Positions 9,253-17,976 of a DNA stretch of 64,000 nucleotides are shown piece by piece. Under the pieces are notes generated by a model, which saw only the letters and a list, made by a program, of their open reading frames with translations, did not search any database and was not told the origin of the DNA. This DNA is from Lachnospiraceae bacterium. GTDB lineage: Bacteria; Bacillota; Clostridia; Lachnospirales; Lachnospiraceae. The stretch spans positions 1 through 64,000 of the forward strand of contig SVEO01000011.1 of the NCBI GenBank assembly GCA_015057275.1. Direction: 5' to 3'. The position numbers were made by a program, and so were the translations under genes. Each line of letters starts with the position of its first letter. The stretch's first letter is position 1.

Positions 9253-11889
9253 ATGAAAGAATTAGAAAAGAACTATAATCCGGCTGCCATCGAGCAGAAA
9301 TTATATGATAAATGGATGGGAAAGAAATACTTCCACGCCGAAGTAAATCCAAATAAGAAACCATTTACGATTGTAATGCCGCCGCCGAATATTACCGGTC
9401 AGCTTCACATGGGACATGCTCTGGATAACACATTGCAGGATATATTGATTCGTTCCAAGAGAATGCAGGGGTATGAGGCACTCTGGCTTCCGGGCACTGA
9501 CCATGCGTCGATTGCTACGGAAGCAAAGATTGTTGAAAGCATGAGAGCGGAAGGTGTGACAAAGGAAGATCTTGGCAGAGACGGTTTTCTTGAGAGAGCA
9601 TGGAAGTGGAAAGAACAGTACGGCGGACGTATTGTCAGCCAGTTAAAGAAGATTGGTTCTTCCTGTGACTGGGACAGAGAGCGTTTTACGATGGACGAGG
9701 GCTGTAACAAGGCCGTTAAGGAAGTTTTCGTTAAGTTATATGAAAAGAATTTGATTTATCGCGGTGAGCGTATCATCAACTGGTGTCCACACTGTTTAAC
9801 ATCGATTTCTGATGCGGAAGTTGAGTACGAAGATCAGGCAGGCCATTTCTGGCATCTGCGCTACGCACTTTCCGACGGAAGTGGTTACATTCATTTAGCA
9901 ACGACTCGTCCGGAAACCCTGCTCGGCGATACCGCGGTAGCAGTCAATCCGGCCGATGAAAGATATGCGGATATGGTCGGAAAGACCGTGATTCTGCCAC
10001 TCGTTCACAGAGAGATTCCGGTGGTAGCAGACGATTACGTGGAGATGGATTTCGGTACCGGCGTTGTTAAGATTACACCGGCACATGACCCGAATGACTT
10101 TGAAGTTGGTATGCGTCATAATCTGCCGATTATCAACGTGATGACCGACGATGCGAAAATTACCGAGGAATATCCGAAGTACGCCGGCATGGACCGTTAC
10201 GAGGCGAGAAAGGCGATTGTCGCTGATTTAGAGGCAGAAGGCGCATTAGTTAAGATTGAAGATTATTCCCATAATGTAGGTACTTGTTACCGATGCGGCA
10301 CGACAGTTGAACCGCGTGTATCCAAACAGTGGTTCGTAAAGATGAAGCCGCTCGCAGGTCCTGCGATTGATGTGGTTAAAAACGGCGAGACAAAGTTTGT
10401 TCCACCGCATTTTGAAAAAACATATTTCCATTGGTTAGAGAATATCCGTGACTGGTGTATTTCCAGACAGCTTTGGTGGGGACACCAGATTCCGGCATTC
10501 TACTGCGATGACTGTGACGAGATGATTGTAACAAAAGAAAACGAGTGCAATTGTCCGAAGTGTGGCAAGCAGATGCGTCAGGACCCGGATACCTTGGATA
10601 CCTGGTTTAGCTCTGCATTATGGCCGTTTTCTACACTTGGCTGGCCGGACAACACCGAAGAAATGAATTACTTCTATCCGACAAGTACGCTTGTAACCGG
10701 TTACGACATCATCCCATTCTGGGTAATGAGAATGATTTTCTCTGGCATCGAGCAGACCGGACAGACACCGTTTGACACGGTACTCATTCACGGCCTTGTG
10801 CGTGATTCGCTCGGCCGCAAGATGTCAAAGTCCTTAGGAAATGGTATTGATCCGTTAGAGGTTATTGATAAATATGGTGCAGATGCGCTTCGTTTCACAT
10901 TGATTACCGGTAATGCACCGGGTAACGATATGCGTTTCTATTGGGAGCGTGTAGAAGCAAGCCGTAACTTTGCAAACAAGGTATGGAATGCATCCCGTTT
11001 CATTATGATGAATATGCCGGAAGAGGGTGTTGCAGACGTTTCTGCGAGCGCATTGACCGACGCAGATAAGTGGATTTTATCCAAGGTAAACATGCTGGCG
11101 AAGGATGTCACGGAGAATCTTGATAAGTACGAAATCGGTATTGCCGCGGATAAGATTTATAACTTCATTTGGGAAGAATTCTGCGACTGGTATATCGAGA
11201 TGGTAAAGCCACGCTTGTACGGTCAGGAAGACGAAAGCAAGCAGGCGGCACTTTGGACCTTAAAGACCGTGCTCATTGATGCGTTGAAGCTGTTGCACCC
11301 ATACATGCCGTTCATCACGGAAGAAATCTTCTGCAACTTGAAGGAGGAAGAAGAATCAATCATGATTTCCGCTTGGCCGATGTTCGACGAGAGCAGAGTA
11401 TACGCGGCGGAGGAAGAAGCGGTGGAGATGATGAAGGAAGCAGTTCGTGCGATTCGTACCGTGCGTACATCCATGAATGTACCGCCGAGCAAGAAGGCGA
11501 AAGTTTTCGTTGTCACAACACAGGAAAAGACCGCGAACATCTTCGAAAATGGCAAGGTATTCTTCTCATCTTTAGCATATGCGAGCGAAGTGGTAATTCA
11601 GGCTGACAAGACAGACATCGACGAGGATGCAGTTTCCGCTGTAATTCCACAGGCAACGATTTATATGCCGTTCGCAGAATTGGTTGATATCACCAAGGAA
11701 ACCGAGCGCTTACAGAAAGAAGAAGAGCGCTTAACGAAGGAGCTGGAGCGTGTGAATAAGATGCTCAGCAATCCGAATTTCGTAAACAAAGCTCCGGAGA
11801 AGAAGTTGCAGGAAGAAAAAGATAAGCTTGCAAAATACACACTGATGATGCAACAGGTAAAAGAGCAGTTGGCTCGTTTACAGAAGTAA
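9253..11889 (+). CDS. valS: Valine--tRNA ligase
   Basis: An 878-aa class I aminoacyl-tRNA synthetase that charges tRNA-Val. Class I signatures are present: PPPNITGQLHMGHAL (43-57, containing the HIGH-type HMGH) and KMSKS (523-527). The editing (CP1) domain lies between them. The C-terminal coiled coil (about 800-878, KEEERLTKELERVNKML) is the usual ValRS tRNA-binding arm. GGAG at 9242-9245 favours the ATG at 9253 over the in-frame TTG at 9229. It has its own promoter and, unusually for Firmicutes, no T-box leader. Confidence 0.97.
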   Translation: MKELEKNYNPAAIEQKLYDKWMGKKYFHAEVNPNKKPFTIVMPPPNITGQLHMGHALDNTLQDILIRSKRMQGYEALWLPGTDHASIATEAKIVESMRAEGVTKEDLGRDGFLERAWKWKEQYGGRIVSQLKKIGSSCDWDRERFTMDEGCNKAVKEVFVKLYEKNLIYRGERIINWCPHCLTSISDAEVEYEDQAGHFWHLRYALSDGSGYIHLATTRPETLLGDTAVAVNPADERYADMVGKTVILPLVHREIPVVADDYVEMDFGTGVVKITPAHDPNDFEVGMRHNLPIINVMTDDAKITEEYPKYAGMDRYEARKAIVADLEAEGALVKIEDYSHNVGTCYRCGTTVEPRVSKQWFVKMKPLAGPAIDVVKNGETKFVPPHFEKTYFHWLENIRDWCISRQLWWGHQIPAFYCDDCDEMIVTKENECNCPKCGKQMRQDPDTLDTWFSSALWPFSTLGWPDNTEEMNYFYPTSTLVTGYDIIPFWVMRMIFSGIEQTGQTPFDTVLIHGLVRDSLGRKMSKSLGNGIDPLEVIDKYGADALRFTLITGNAPGNDMRFYWERVEASRNFANKVWNASRFIMMNMPEEGVADVSASALTDADKWILSKVNMLAKDVTENLDKYEIGIAADKIYNFIWEEFCDWYIEMVKPRLYGQEDESKQAALWTLKTVLIDALKLLHPYMPFITEEIFCNLKEEEESIMISAWPMFDESRVYAAEEEAVEMMKEAVRAIRTVRTSMNVPPSKKAKVFVVTTQEKTANIFENGKVFFSSLAYASEVVIQADKTDIDEDAVSAVIPQATIYMPFAELVDITKETERLQKEEERLTKELERVNKMLSNPNFVNKAPEKKLQEEKDKLAKYTLMMQQVKEQLARLQK

Positions 11890-11912
11890 AGAATTCCGTT
11901 GAAGGATTTTAG

Positions 11913-11950
11913 AGCGAGGAGCTGCCACGTTGGCAGCTTTCGTTCGCTTT
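11913..11950 (+). terminator. Hairpin between valS and folC
   Basis: AGCTGCC (11920-11926) pairs with GGCAGCT (11932-11938), nested in AGCGA/TCGCT, followed by TTTT. Probably ends valS. Confidence 0.65.
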
Positions 11951-11962
11951 TAGGTTAGGACA

Positions 11963-13342
11963 ATGAATTATAAAGAAGCAGTCGAATATCTTTATGATAT
12001 TCCAAAATTTACAAAAAAAGCACCATTAAAGCAGACGGAAGATTATTTTGCGTTATTAGGAATTGATACTATGATGCAAAAACCAAAGATAATTCATGTG
12101 GCCGGAACAAACGGGAAAGGTTCAGTTTGTGCATATATCGAGGCAATGTTGCGTGCCGATGGCAAAGAAACCGGATTATTTACATCGCCGCATCTGGTAA
12201 AGCCGGAGGAACGAATTCGTATTAATGGCGCGATGATTTCCGAGGAGGAATTTACGGCATGTTTTGAGGAAGCGTATCATGCGGCGAAAAAGATGGAAAG
12301 CGACGGGCAGGGACATCCGACCTTCTTTTCTTTCATCTTGGCGATGGGCATGTTAGCTTTTATTAAGAATAAGGTCGAATATATCGTATTAGAGACCGGT
12401 CTTGGTGGACGTCTGGATGGAACAAACGTGTTTGCGCATCCATGTCTGACCGTGATTACATCAATTGGTCTTGATCACACCGAATATCTCGGAACAACTC
12501 GCGAAGAGATTGCTGCCGAGAAGGCCGGTATTATCAAAGCAGGAGTACCGGTTGTGTTCGTGGAAGATAAGGTGACCGCTCCAGTCATTCGTGCGTGTGC
12601 AGAAGAGATGGGAAGTTTTTGTCAAAGCGTGGATAAGTCTGCGGTGAAAATCATAAAAAAGAACCGCAAAGGGATTGATTTTTCCTTTGGAAATAGGTAT
12701 GATGATACTGTAATTTGGCATGTGCCGTTTGCGGCGGAATACCAGATTGAAAATGCCATGCTTGCGATTTCAGCGATGGAAGTGCTGTTTGCAGAGGATG
12801 GCAAACAGCTACCGAAGAGCTTCCGTGATGCACTTGCCCGCACGACGTGGGAAGGTCGCATGGAGGAAATTGCGGACGGTATTTATTTGGACGGCGGACA
12901 TAATCTGCCGGGAATCGAAGCACTTTTATCCGGCATGGATACATTTGCAGATTCTTGGACCGGAAAGAAAATGTTGCTGTTTTCTGCAGTAAAAGAAAAG
13001 AATTACAGGGACATGGCGCATAAATTAATTGACGGCTTTCATCCGGATGTCATTATTTTTACAGAAATTCCAGGCGAACGGAAGGTTCCGCTTAACGAAC
13101 TGATGGCATTGATGTGCAAAAAAAATGACCATGACGAGCATGCAGATTGCGGAAACTATGAGCCGGAGGATGCGGACGAGCCAAATGGCCCGGAAGTATT
13201 CGGCTGTGAGGACGTGGCGGATGCCTATGAATTTGCAAAAATGATCAAAAGAGACGAAGATTTATTGCTCTGTACTGGTTCGTTGTATTTGGTTGGTGCG
13301 ATAAAGGCTTTGGAAATGGAAGCGCCTGAGGGCGACAGATAG
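11963..13342 (+). CDS. folC: Bifunctional folylpolyglutamate synthase/dihydrofolate synthase
   Basis: A 459-aa Mur-ligase-family enzyme that adds glutamate to dihydropteroate and to folates. Seen: the P-loop GTNGKGS (48-54), the folate signature TSPHLVKPEERIRING soon after, and LETGLGGRLDGTN at about 142-154. The C-terminal domain includes an acidic stretch (about 395-420) that looks like a lineage-specific loop. The start has only a weak ribosome site (TTAGGACA). A 48-aa ORF follows; its GGAG overlaps the folC stop, which indicates coupling. Confidence 0.93.
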   Translation: MNYKEAVEYLYDIPKFTKKAPLKQTEDYFALLGIDTMMQKPKIIHVAGTNGKGSVCAYIEAMLRADGKETGLFTSPHLVKPEERIRINGAMISEEEFTACFEEAYHAAKKMESDGQGHPTFFSFILAMGMLAFIKNKVEYIVLETGLGGRLDGTNVFAHPCLTVITSIGLDHTEYLGTTREEIAAEKAGIIKAGVPVVFVEDKVTAPVIRACAEEMGSFCQSVDKSAVKIIKKNRKGIDFSFGNRYDDTVIWHVPFAAEYQIENAMLAISAMEVLFAEDGKQLPKSFRDALARTTWEGRMEEIADGIYLDGGHNLPGIEALLSGMDTFADSWTGKKMLLFSAVKEKNYRDMAHKLIDGFHPDVIIFTEIPGERKVPLNELMALMCKKNDHDEHADCGNYEPEDADEPNGPEVFGCEDVADAYEFAKMIKRDEDLLLCTGSLYLVGAIKALEMEAPEGDR

Positions 13343-13350
13343 GAGTATCA

Positions 13351-13497
13351 ATGTTAAATTTTGAAGAAGAATTGAAGAAGTTTCAGCCGAGTTTGGAGAT
13401 TGATGATGCGGAAGATGCAATCTACAACAATACGGTTTCTGATATTACGGACATCCTGTTAGAGGCACTGAAGAATGTAGGTGCTGAGCAGCAGTAG
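13351..13497 (+). CDS. Small conserved-looking acidic protein (48 aa)
   Basis: A short ORF beginning MLNFEEELKKFQPSLEIDD and ending KNVGAEQQ. It is strongly acidic and predicted helical, with no membrane segment. AGGAG (13341-13345) overlaps the folC stop and sits well for the ATG. The next gene starts 13 bases after its stop, so the spacing is that of an operon. I do not recognise the product. Confidence 0.6.
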   Translation: MLNFEEELKKFQPSLEIDDAEDAIYNNTVSDITDILLEALKNVGAEQQ

Positions 13498-13510
13498 AGA
13501 GGATTATAAG

Positions 13511-14626
13511 ATGAAATGTTATAATTGCGGCAGCAAGCTGACAAATTACCATGTCTGCACGGACTGCGGCGCTGATGTGACTTCGTACAGCAAGATTGTA
13601 AAGATGTCCAATACATATTACAATATGGGGCTTGCGAAGGCGGCGAACCGCGATTTGCAGGGAGCAGCTTACATGCTTAGACATTGCGTAAAAATTAATA
13701 AGTATCATGTGAACGGCCGTAACCTTTTAGGACTTGTCTATTATGAGATGGGCGAGATTGTGCAGGCGTTATCCGAATGGGTCATCAGTAAATATTTACA
13801 ATCAGAAGGCAACCTTGCGGAATATTACATCAACACGATTCAGGCCAATCAGAATAAGCTGCAGATGATTAATCAATCTATCGATAAGTTTAATGTAGCG
13901 TTGAAATATGCGAAGCAGGGCAACGAAGATGTGGCGATAGTGCAGTTAAAGAAGGTGTTGACACAGAACCCGAATCTTGTCAAAGCACATCAACTTTTAG
14001 CACTGATTTTCTATCATCAGGGCGAGCTTGCAAAGGCGAGAAAGGCGATTAAAAAGGCATTAGCAGTTGATAAGTGCAACACATTAAGCTTAAAATATAT
14101 GCGTGAGATTGACCTCGCATTTGAGGAAAAGATGCGCCTGTCCGGCAAGCGAAAAAAGGAAAAGAAGCAGGAACGCCAGAAGTATTTGAGTGGCGATGAT
14201 GTGATTATCCCAAAGACAAACTGGTATCAAAAATCCGGTGCCGGTTCGGTGCTTTATCTGATGGGCGGTGTATTGTTCGGCGTATTGCTTACATTTTTCG
14301 TGGTAATGCCGGGAAGATTAAATGTTGCTGAAAATAAATTTCGCGAGAAATCATCCTCCTACGATCAGCAGATTCAGCAATTAAATTCCACCATCCATCA
14401 ATATGAGAATCAGGTGGCGAGCGAGCAGGAGAATGCAGAAGGATTGAATCATCAAATTCTAGATTTACAGACGCAGCTTTCTGCGATGCAGTCCGACTTA
14501 ACGAAGGCGATGGATAAACTGCAGAAAGAAGGATTTCTGGATGCAGAAGGTAACATTATCGATGAAGATGTGACAACGGGTGACACACAGACACCGCCAG
14601 AAGGTGGCGAGCCCGCTACAAACTAA
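13511..14626 (+). CDS. Zinc-ribbon, TPR, single-pass membrane protein with C-terminal coiled coil
   Basis: 371 aa. The N-terminus is a zinc ribbon (C3, C6, C16, C19). It is followed by TPR-like repeats (about 40-200; DLQGAAYMLRHCVKINKYH, GELAKARKAIKKALAVD). A basic stretch leads to one transmembrane helix (about 244-267). The tail is a glutamine-rich coiled coil (270-345) with an acidic/threonine-rich end. The cytosolic zinc ribbon and TPR with an extracytoplasmic coil suggest a membrane-anchored adaptor; the function is unknown. GAGAGGAT precedes the ATG at 13511; an in-frame GTG at 13481 lies inside the preceding ORF and is less likely. A related architecture occurs at 52545. Confidence 0.82.
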   Translation: MKCYNCGSKLTNYHVCTDCGADVTSYSKIVKMSNTYYNMGLAKAANRDLQGAAYMLRHCVKINKYHVNGRNLLGLVYYEMGEIVQALSEWVISKYLQSEGNLAEYYINTIQANQNKLQMINQSIDKFNVALKYAKQGNEDVAIVQLKKVLTQNPNLVKAHQLLALIFYHQGELAKARKAIKKALAVDKCNTLSLKYMREIDLAFEEKMRLSGKRKKEKKQERQKYLSGDDVIIPKTNWYQKSGAGSVLYLMGGVLFGVLLTFFVVMPGRLNVAENKFREKSSSYDQQIQQLNSTIHQYENQVASEQENAEGLNHQILDLQTQLSAMQSDLTKAMDKLQKEGFLDAEGNIIDEDVTTGDTQTPPEGGEPATN

Positions 14627-14653
14627 CATACAAACAAATACACAATGATTTAC

Positions 14654-14690
14654 AAAAGAGGAATGGTAAGGCCGTTCCTCTTTTATTATG
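14654..14690 (+). terminator. Terminator before the spoIIA operon
   Basis: AAAAGAGGAA (14654-14663) pairs with TTCCTCTTTT (14675-14684); inner GG/CC pairs extend the stem. T-rich 3' arm. Confidence 0.8.
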
Positions 14691-14722
14691 CAAAAAGAGG
14701 GGAAATATAGGAGGTATTTACA

Positions 14723-15085
14723 ATGGACACAGAACTTTTTTTAGTGGGGAACACATTGCTAGTCAGCTTCGGAGAGGAACTCGACCATCACCAAGCAGGA
14801 AAAATCAAGGGAAGAATTGATAAGACGATTTTCGGTAATCGCGTCAACGATGTAGTGCTTGATTTTGCGAATACGAAATTTATGGACAGCTCTGGTATTG
14901 GGATTGTTATCGGACGTTACAAATTGATGAAAAGCGTCGGCGGCAGTGTAACGATTGTGCATGCACAAAATCAGGTAGACCGCATTTTTGAACTCGCGGG
15001 TGTATACGAATATGTAGAGAAATCGGACAATGTAGCAGGTGTCTTAGAAAAATTAGAAAAGAAGGAAGAGGAGAAGAGACAATGA
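14723..15085 (+). CDS. spoIIAA: Anti-sigma F factor antagonist SpoIIAA
   Basis: A 120-aa STAS-domain protein. When unphosphorylated it binds SpoIIAB and frees sigma F in the forespore. The phosphorylation motif is MDSSGIG; by alignment with B. subtilis SpoIIAA (Ser58) the acceptor is S57. AGGAGG precedes the ATG. First gene of the spoIIAA-spoIIAB-sigF operon, overlapping spoIIAB by four bases (ATGA). Confidence 0.95.
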   Translation: MDTELFLVGNTLLVSFGEELDHHQAGKIKGRIDKTIFGNRVNDVVLDFANTKFMDSSGIGIVIGRYKLMKSVGGSVTIVHAQNQVDRIFELAGVYEYVEKSDNVAGVLEKLEKKEEEKRQ

Positions 15086-15513
15086 AGGAGTTAGACCGTA
15101 TTCATGTAGAATTTCAGGCCAAAGGAGAGAACGAAAGCTTTGCTCGCATTGTAATTGCAGCGTTTGTCATGCGCTTAAACCCGACGATGGAGGAGCTGGA
15201 TGATTTAAAAACAGCGGTATCGGAGGCGGTGACGAACGCCATCGTGCACGGATATCAGGAAAAGGACGGAATTATATTGATGGAAGCGACGATTGAAGGC
15301 AATGTGATTCAGGTGCAGGTCGTGGACTTTGGAGCAGGCATTGAAGATGTCGAAAAAGCAAGACAGCCACTTTACACGACCGCGGCAGCAAAGGAGCATT
15401 CTGGCATGGGCTTTACCGTCATGGAAGTATTTACCGATGAAATGTGGGTAGAATCAGAAAAAGGAGAAGGAACCAGTATATGTATGAGGAAAAAGATCGC
15501 AAGCGGCAACTGA
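15082..15513 (+). CDS. spoIIAB: Anti-sigma F factor / serine kinase SpoIIAB
   Basis: A 143-aa GHKL-fold kinase that holds sigma F inactive and phosphorylates SpoIIAA. The N box (EAVTNAIVHGY, E49, N52), G1 box (DFGAGIED, 82-89) and G2 box (HSGMGFTVM, 106-114) are visible. Length matches the B. subtilis protein. GGAAGAGGAGAAG precedes the start, which overlaps the spoIIAA stop. The 3' end overlaps the sigF start by 34 bases. Confidence 0.95.
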   Translation: MKELDRIHVEFQAKGENESFARIVIAAFVMRLNPTMEELDDLKTAVSEAVTNAIVHGYQEKDGIILMEATIEGNVIQVQVVDFGAGIEDVEKARQPLYTTAAAKEHSGMGFTVMEVFTDEMWVESEKGEGTSICMRKKIASGN

Positions 15514-16256
15514 TTGAATCAGCGCACACAGGTGATAAAGCTGCAAGAGATCTGCTGGTAGAGGAAAATACCGGCCTCGTATGGAGTGTGGTAAGAAGGT
15601 TTTTAAATCGGGGGCAGGAAGCGGAAGATTTGTTCCAAATTGGTGTCATCGGTCTGATGAAAGCTATCGATAAATTTGATGTATCATTTGACGTGCAGTT
15701 TTCCACTTATGCGGTGCCAATGATTATTGGCGAAATCAAGCGTTTTCTGCGGGATGACGGTATCGTCAAAGTTAGCCGCAGCTTAAAAGAGCAGGGGTAT
15801 AAAATCAGTCTTGCCAAAGAAAAAATCAGGAACGAACAGGGGCGTGAAGCAACGTTTGAAGAGATTACCGCGGAAACCGGTTTAACGCCGGAGGAAATCA
15901 CGCTGGCACTGGAGGCAAATCGGGAAGTGGAATCCATTTATCAGGCGGTTCCCGGCAAAGATGGAACAGAGTGCTATCTGGTCGATAAAATTGTCAGCAC
16001 TGGCGGGATGTGCAAATCCAGTGGTGGAATCGATTATGGGGAAGATAAGGAAAAGGAAATGATTCTGAATCGTCTCTTATTATCGCAGCTTTTAAGTGAC
16101 TTGGATGAGCGAGAAAAAACTTTAATTCAAATGCGTTATTTTAAAGAAAAAACACAGACGCAAGTGGCGAAGGTATTGAACATCAGTCAGGTGCAGGTCA
16201 GCCGCATGGAATCGAAAATTTTAAAACGCTTGCGTGAAAAAATCAATCAAAGCTGA
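15480..16256 (+). CDS. sigF: RNA polymerase forespore sigma factor SigF
   Basis: A 258-aa sigma-70-family factor of the SigF/G/B group. Region 2 (NTGLVWSVVRRFL, EAEDLFQIGVIGLMKAIDKF), region 3 and region 4 with a helix-turn-helix near the C-terminus (KTQTQVAKVLNISQVQVSRM) are all present. It starts forespore transcription, including sigma-G. The ATG at 15480 with GAAGG at 15466-15470 gives the family's usual length; the in-frame GTG at 15444 would add 12 residues. Position after spoIIAB makes SigF more likely than SigG. Confidence 0.94.
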   Translation: MYEEKDRKRQLIESAHTGDKAARDLLVEENTGLVWSVVRRFLNRGQEAEDLFQIGVIGLMKAIDKFDVSFDVQFSTYAVPMIIGEIKRFLRDDGIVKVSRSLKEQGYKISLAKEKIRNEQGREATFEEITAETGLTPEEITLALEANREVESIYQAVPGKDGTECYLVDKIVSTGGMCKSSGGIDYGEDKEKEMILNRLLLSQLLSDLDEREKTLIQMRYFKEKTQTQVAKVLNISQVQVSRMESKILKRLREKINQS

Positions 16257-16283
16257 ATATGGTTGAAAAATGTGCGTACACTA
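16254..16283 (+). promoter_or_regulatory. Sigma-G-type promoter of the spoVA genes
   Basis: TGAATA (16254-16259, starting on the sigF stop codon), a 17-bp spacer and TACACTA (16277-16283), compared with the sigma-G consensus TGAATA-17-CATACTA. Lies 35 bases before the 46-aa ORF. Confidence 0.65.
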
Positions 16284-16317
16284 ACTTCCATAGAAAATAT
16301 GGAGGAATTTACTTGCA

Positions 16318-16458
16318 ATGAGTTACGAATATATCTCTTACGGTCGAGATGAAGGAACGCAGAATGTACCGGAAGAAGAAGAAGGCGAATTTGACGCATA
16401 TGAAAGCGATTTTGATAAGTACCACGAGGAAATTTATGATGGGGGCGAGCTATGGTAG
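16318..16458 (+). CDS. Small acidic ORF between sigF and spoVAA (46 aa)
   Basis: Begins MSYEYISYGRDEGTQ and ends EIYDGGELW; strongly acidic and tyrosine-rich, with no cysteine or membrane segment. GGAGG (16301-16305) lies upstream. The ORF is the first after the sigma-G-like promoter and overlaps the spoVAA start by 7 bases, so it should be translated in the forespore and coupled to spoVAA. Not a family I recognise. An overlapping 65-codon frame on the same strand looks spurious. Confidence 0.6.
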   Translation: MSYEYISYGRDEGTQNVPEEEEGEFDAYESDFDKYHEEIYDGGELW

Positions 16459-17060
16459 AAACATTGTATCTGAAGCTTGCACTCTCAACGGAGGTAGAGG
16501 GGAAAAAGGTTACATTGCGGCAGGTTGCCGAGTTGGAATGTGCTAACCGCGCAATCACAAACCGCCTTGGCACTTTGGAAATCTTTCATATGCCGGATAC
16601 AAAACAGACCCGCTTTGTAGTGTCGGTTATCGATATATTTGCTAAAATTCATGAAATCTATCCGAACCTTATCATTAATAGCATCGGTGAAACCGACATT
16701 GTTATCAAGATGAAATCAAGTAAAAGAGAGCATCCACTCTGGCAGACAACAAAAATTGTTTTTATCTGTCTTATCGTATTTTGTGGGGCAGCCTTTGCAA
16801 TCATGGGATTTAATAACGATGTATCGGCGCAAGATATGTTTATGCGAATTTATGCATTAATCAGCGGTAAAGAGAGCGACGGTACCAATATCGTTCATAT
16901 CATGTACTCTGTTGGGCTGACGATTGGCATTTTGGTGTTTTATAACCATTTTGGAAATAAAAAGTTATCCACTGATCCAACCCCGATTCAGATTGAACTA
17001 AACAACTATGAAGGCGAAATCAACCGGACGATTATTGAGGAGCAGGATTTATGTGGATAG
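16452..17060 (+). CDS. spoVAA: Stage V sporulation protein AA
   Basis: 202 aa. The N-terminal soluble part (1-95, LRQVAELECANRAITNRLGTL and the motif VSVIDIFAKI) matches the SpoVAA cytosolic domain; two hydrophobic segments follow (about 102-122 and 150-172). With SpoVAB, AC, AD and AE it belongs to the dipicolinic acid uptake and release machinery of the spore inner membrane. It overlaps the upstream small ORF and spoVAB. Confidence 0.88.
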   Translation: MVETLYLKLALSTEVEGKKVTLRQVAELECANRAITNRLGTLEIFHMPDTKQTRFVVSVIDIFAKIHEIYPNLIINSIGETDIVIKMKSSKREHPLWQTTKIVFICLIVFCGAAFAIMGFNNDVSAQDMFMRIYALISGKESDGTNIVHIMYSVGLTIGILVFYNHFGNKKLSTDPTPIQIELNNYEGEINRTIIEEQDLCG

Positions 17061-17488
17061 TTCGTGAAATTGTTGCAGCTTTTTTTGGTCTGTGTGCCGG
17101 CGGAATTACCGCAGGCGGTATATTTACTTTGATTTCGACAATCAATGTAATCCCGAGACTGGCAGAAAAGACGACAACGAAAAAATCAATCATGTTGTAT
17201 GAGACAATGATTGTCTGGGGTGGTGCTATCGGCAGTCTCATTTCACTGACAAACTTTCAATTCAGGTTTCCGAGCATTGCTGCAAAAATTATTCTTGCGG
17301 TATATGCCACATTTTCCGGTGTGTTTGTTGGCTGTCTGGCAACAGCGCTTGCCGAGACACTGAATACAATCCCAATTTTCTTTCGTCGGGCGAAGCTGAC
17401 AAAAGGGCTCGGTTATGTTATTTTAGCGGTAGCAATTGGCAAGGCATTAGGAAATATATTACAATTTAATAAAGGATGGATTTTGTAG
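17051..17488 (+). CDS. spoVAB: Stage V sporulation protein AB
   Basis: A 145-aa membrane protein with four hydrophobic segments and glycine-rich helices (FFGLCAGGITAGGIFTLIS at the start, VGCLATALAETLNTIPIFFRR near 95-115). Matches SpoVAB in size and in position between spoVAA and spoVAC. Part of the SpoVA DPA channel set. It overlaps spoVAA by 10 bases. Confidence 0.88.
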   Translation: MWIVREIVAAFFGLCAGGITAGGIFTLISTINVIPRLAEKTTTKKSIMLYETMIVWGGAIGSLISLTNFQFRFPSIAAKIILAVYATFSGVFVGCLATALAETLNTIPIFFRRAKLTKGLGYVILAVAIGKALGNILQFNKGWIL

Positions 17489-17490
17489 TT

Positions 17491-17973
17491 ATGATAAAAG
17501 AGAACTTAAGCGGACAAGAAAAAGAAAAACATGCCAAAGTGTATGAGGCATATGTCAAGGAAGTAACAAAAACACATTGCTTATGGAAAAATATGCTGCG
17601 TGCCTTCATTACCGGTGGAACAATCTGTACGATTGCACAGGCAATCACATGGGCATTTGAGAAATATGACGTGAAAAAAGAGGAAGCAGCCAGTTATACG
17701 CTTGTCATACTCATTCTCTGCAGTATCATTCTGACCGGTATGAATGTTTACAGCAAAATTGCCAAATGGGGCGGCGCCGGTGCGCTTGTACCGATTACAG
17801 GCTTTGCCAACGGTGTAGCCTCGCCTGCCATTGAGTATCGTTGTGAGGGTTTTGCGGCGGGTATTGGCACAAAAATTTTCACAATTGCAGGACCGGTCAT
17901 TCTGTATGGTGTTTTCACAAGCTGGGTCATCGGTTTGGGGTATTGGATTTTAAAAGCAGTAGGAGTGTTTTAG
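17491..17973 (+). CDS. spoVAC: Stage V sporulation protein AC
   Basis: A 160-aa membrane protein. Recognisable SpoVAC features are the N-terminal YEAYVKEVTK stretch, LRAFITGGTICTIAQAI at the first membrane helix, and KWGGAGALVPITGFANGVA in the middle. SpoVAC acts as a mechanosensitive DPA release channel in B. subtilis. The ATG at 17491 has AGGATGG at 17473-17479; the in-frame ATG at 17476 is too close to that site. The spoVAD and spoVAE genes, normally next, lie 4.6 kb downstream. Confidence 0.92.
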   Translation: MIKENLSGQEKEKHAKVYEAYVKEVTKTHCLWKNMLRAFITGGTICTIAQAITWAFEKYDVKKEEAASYTLVILILCSIILTGMNVYSKIAKWGGAGALVPITGFANGVASPAIEYRCEGFAAGIGTKIFTIAGPVILYGVFTSWVIGLGYWILKAVGVF

Positions 17974-17976
17974 CGT

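Noticed and set aside
14685-14722. Sigma-H promoter or Spo0A box directly upstream of spoIIAA
   Set aside because: Only 38 bases lie between the terminator and the start; I found no AGGAnnT/GAAT pair at proper spacing.
16349-16546. 65-codon plus-strand frame overlapping spoVAA
   Set aside because: Composition is basic and random-like, and it conflicts with two better supported frames.
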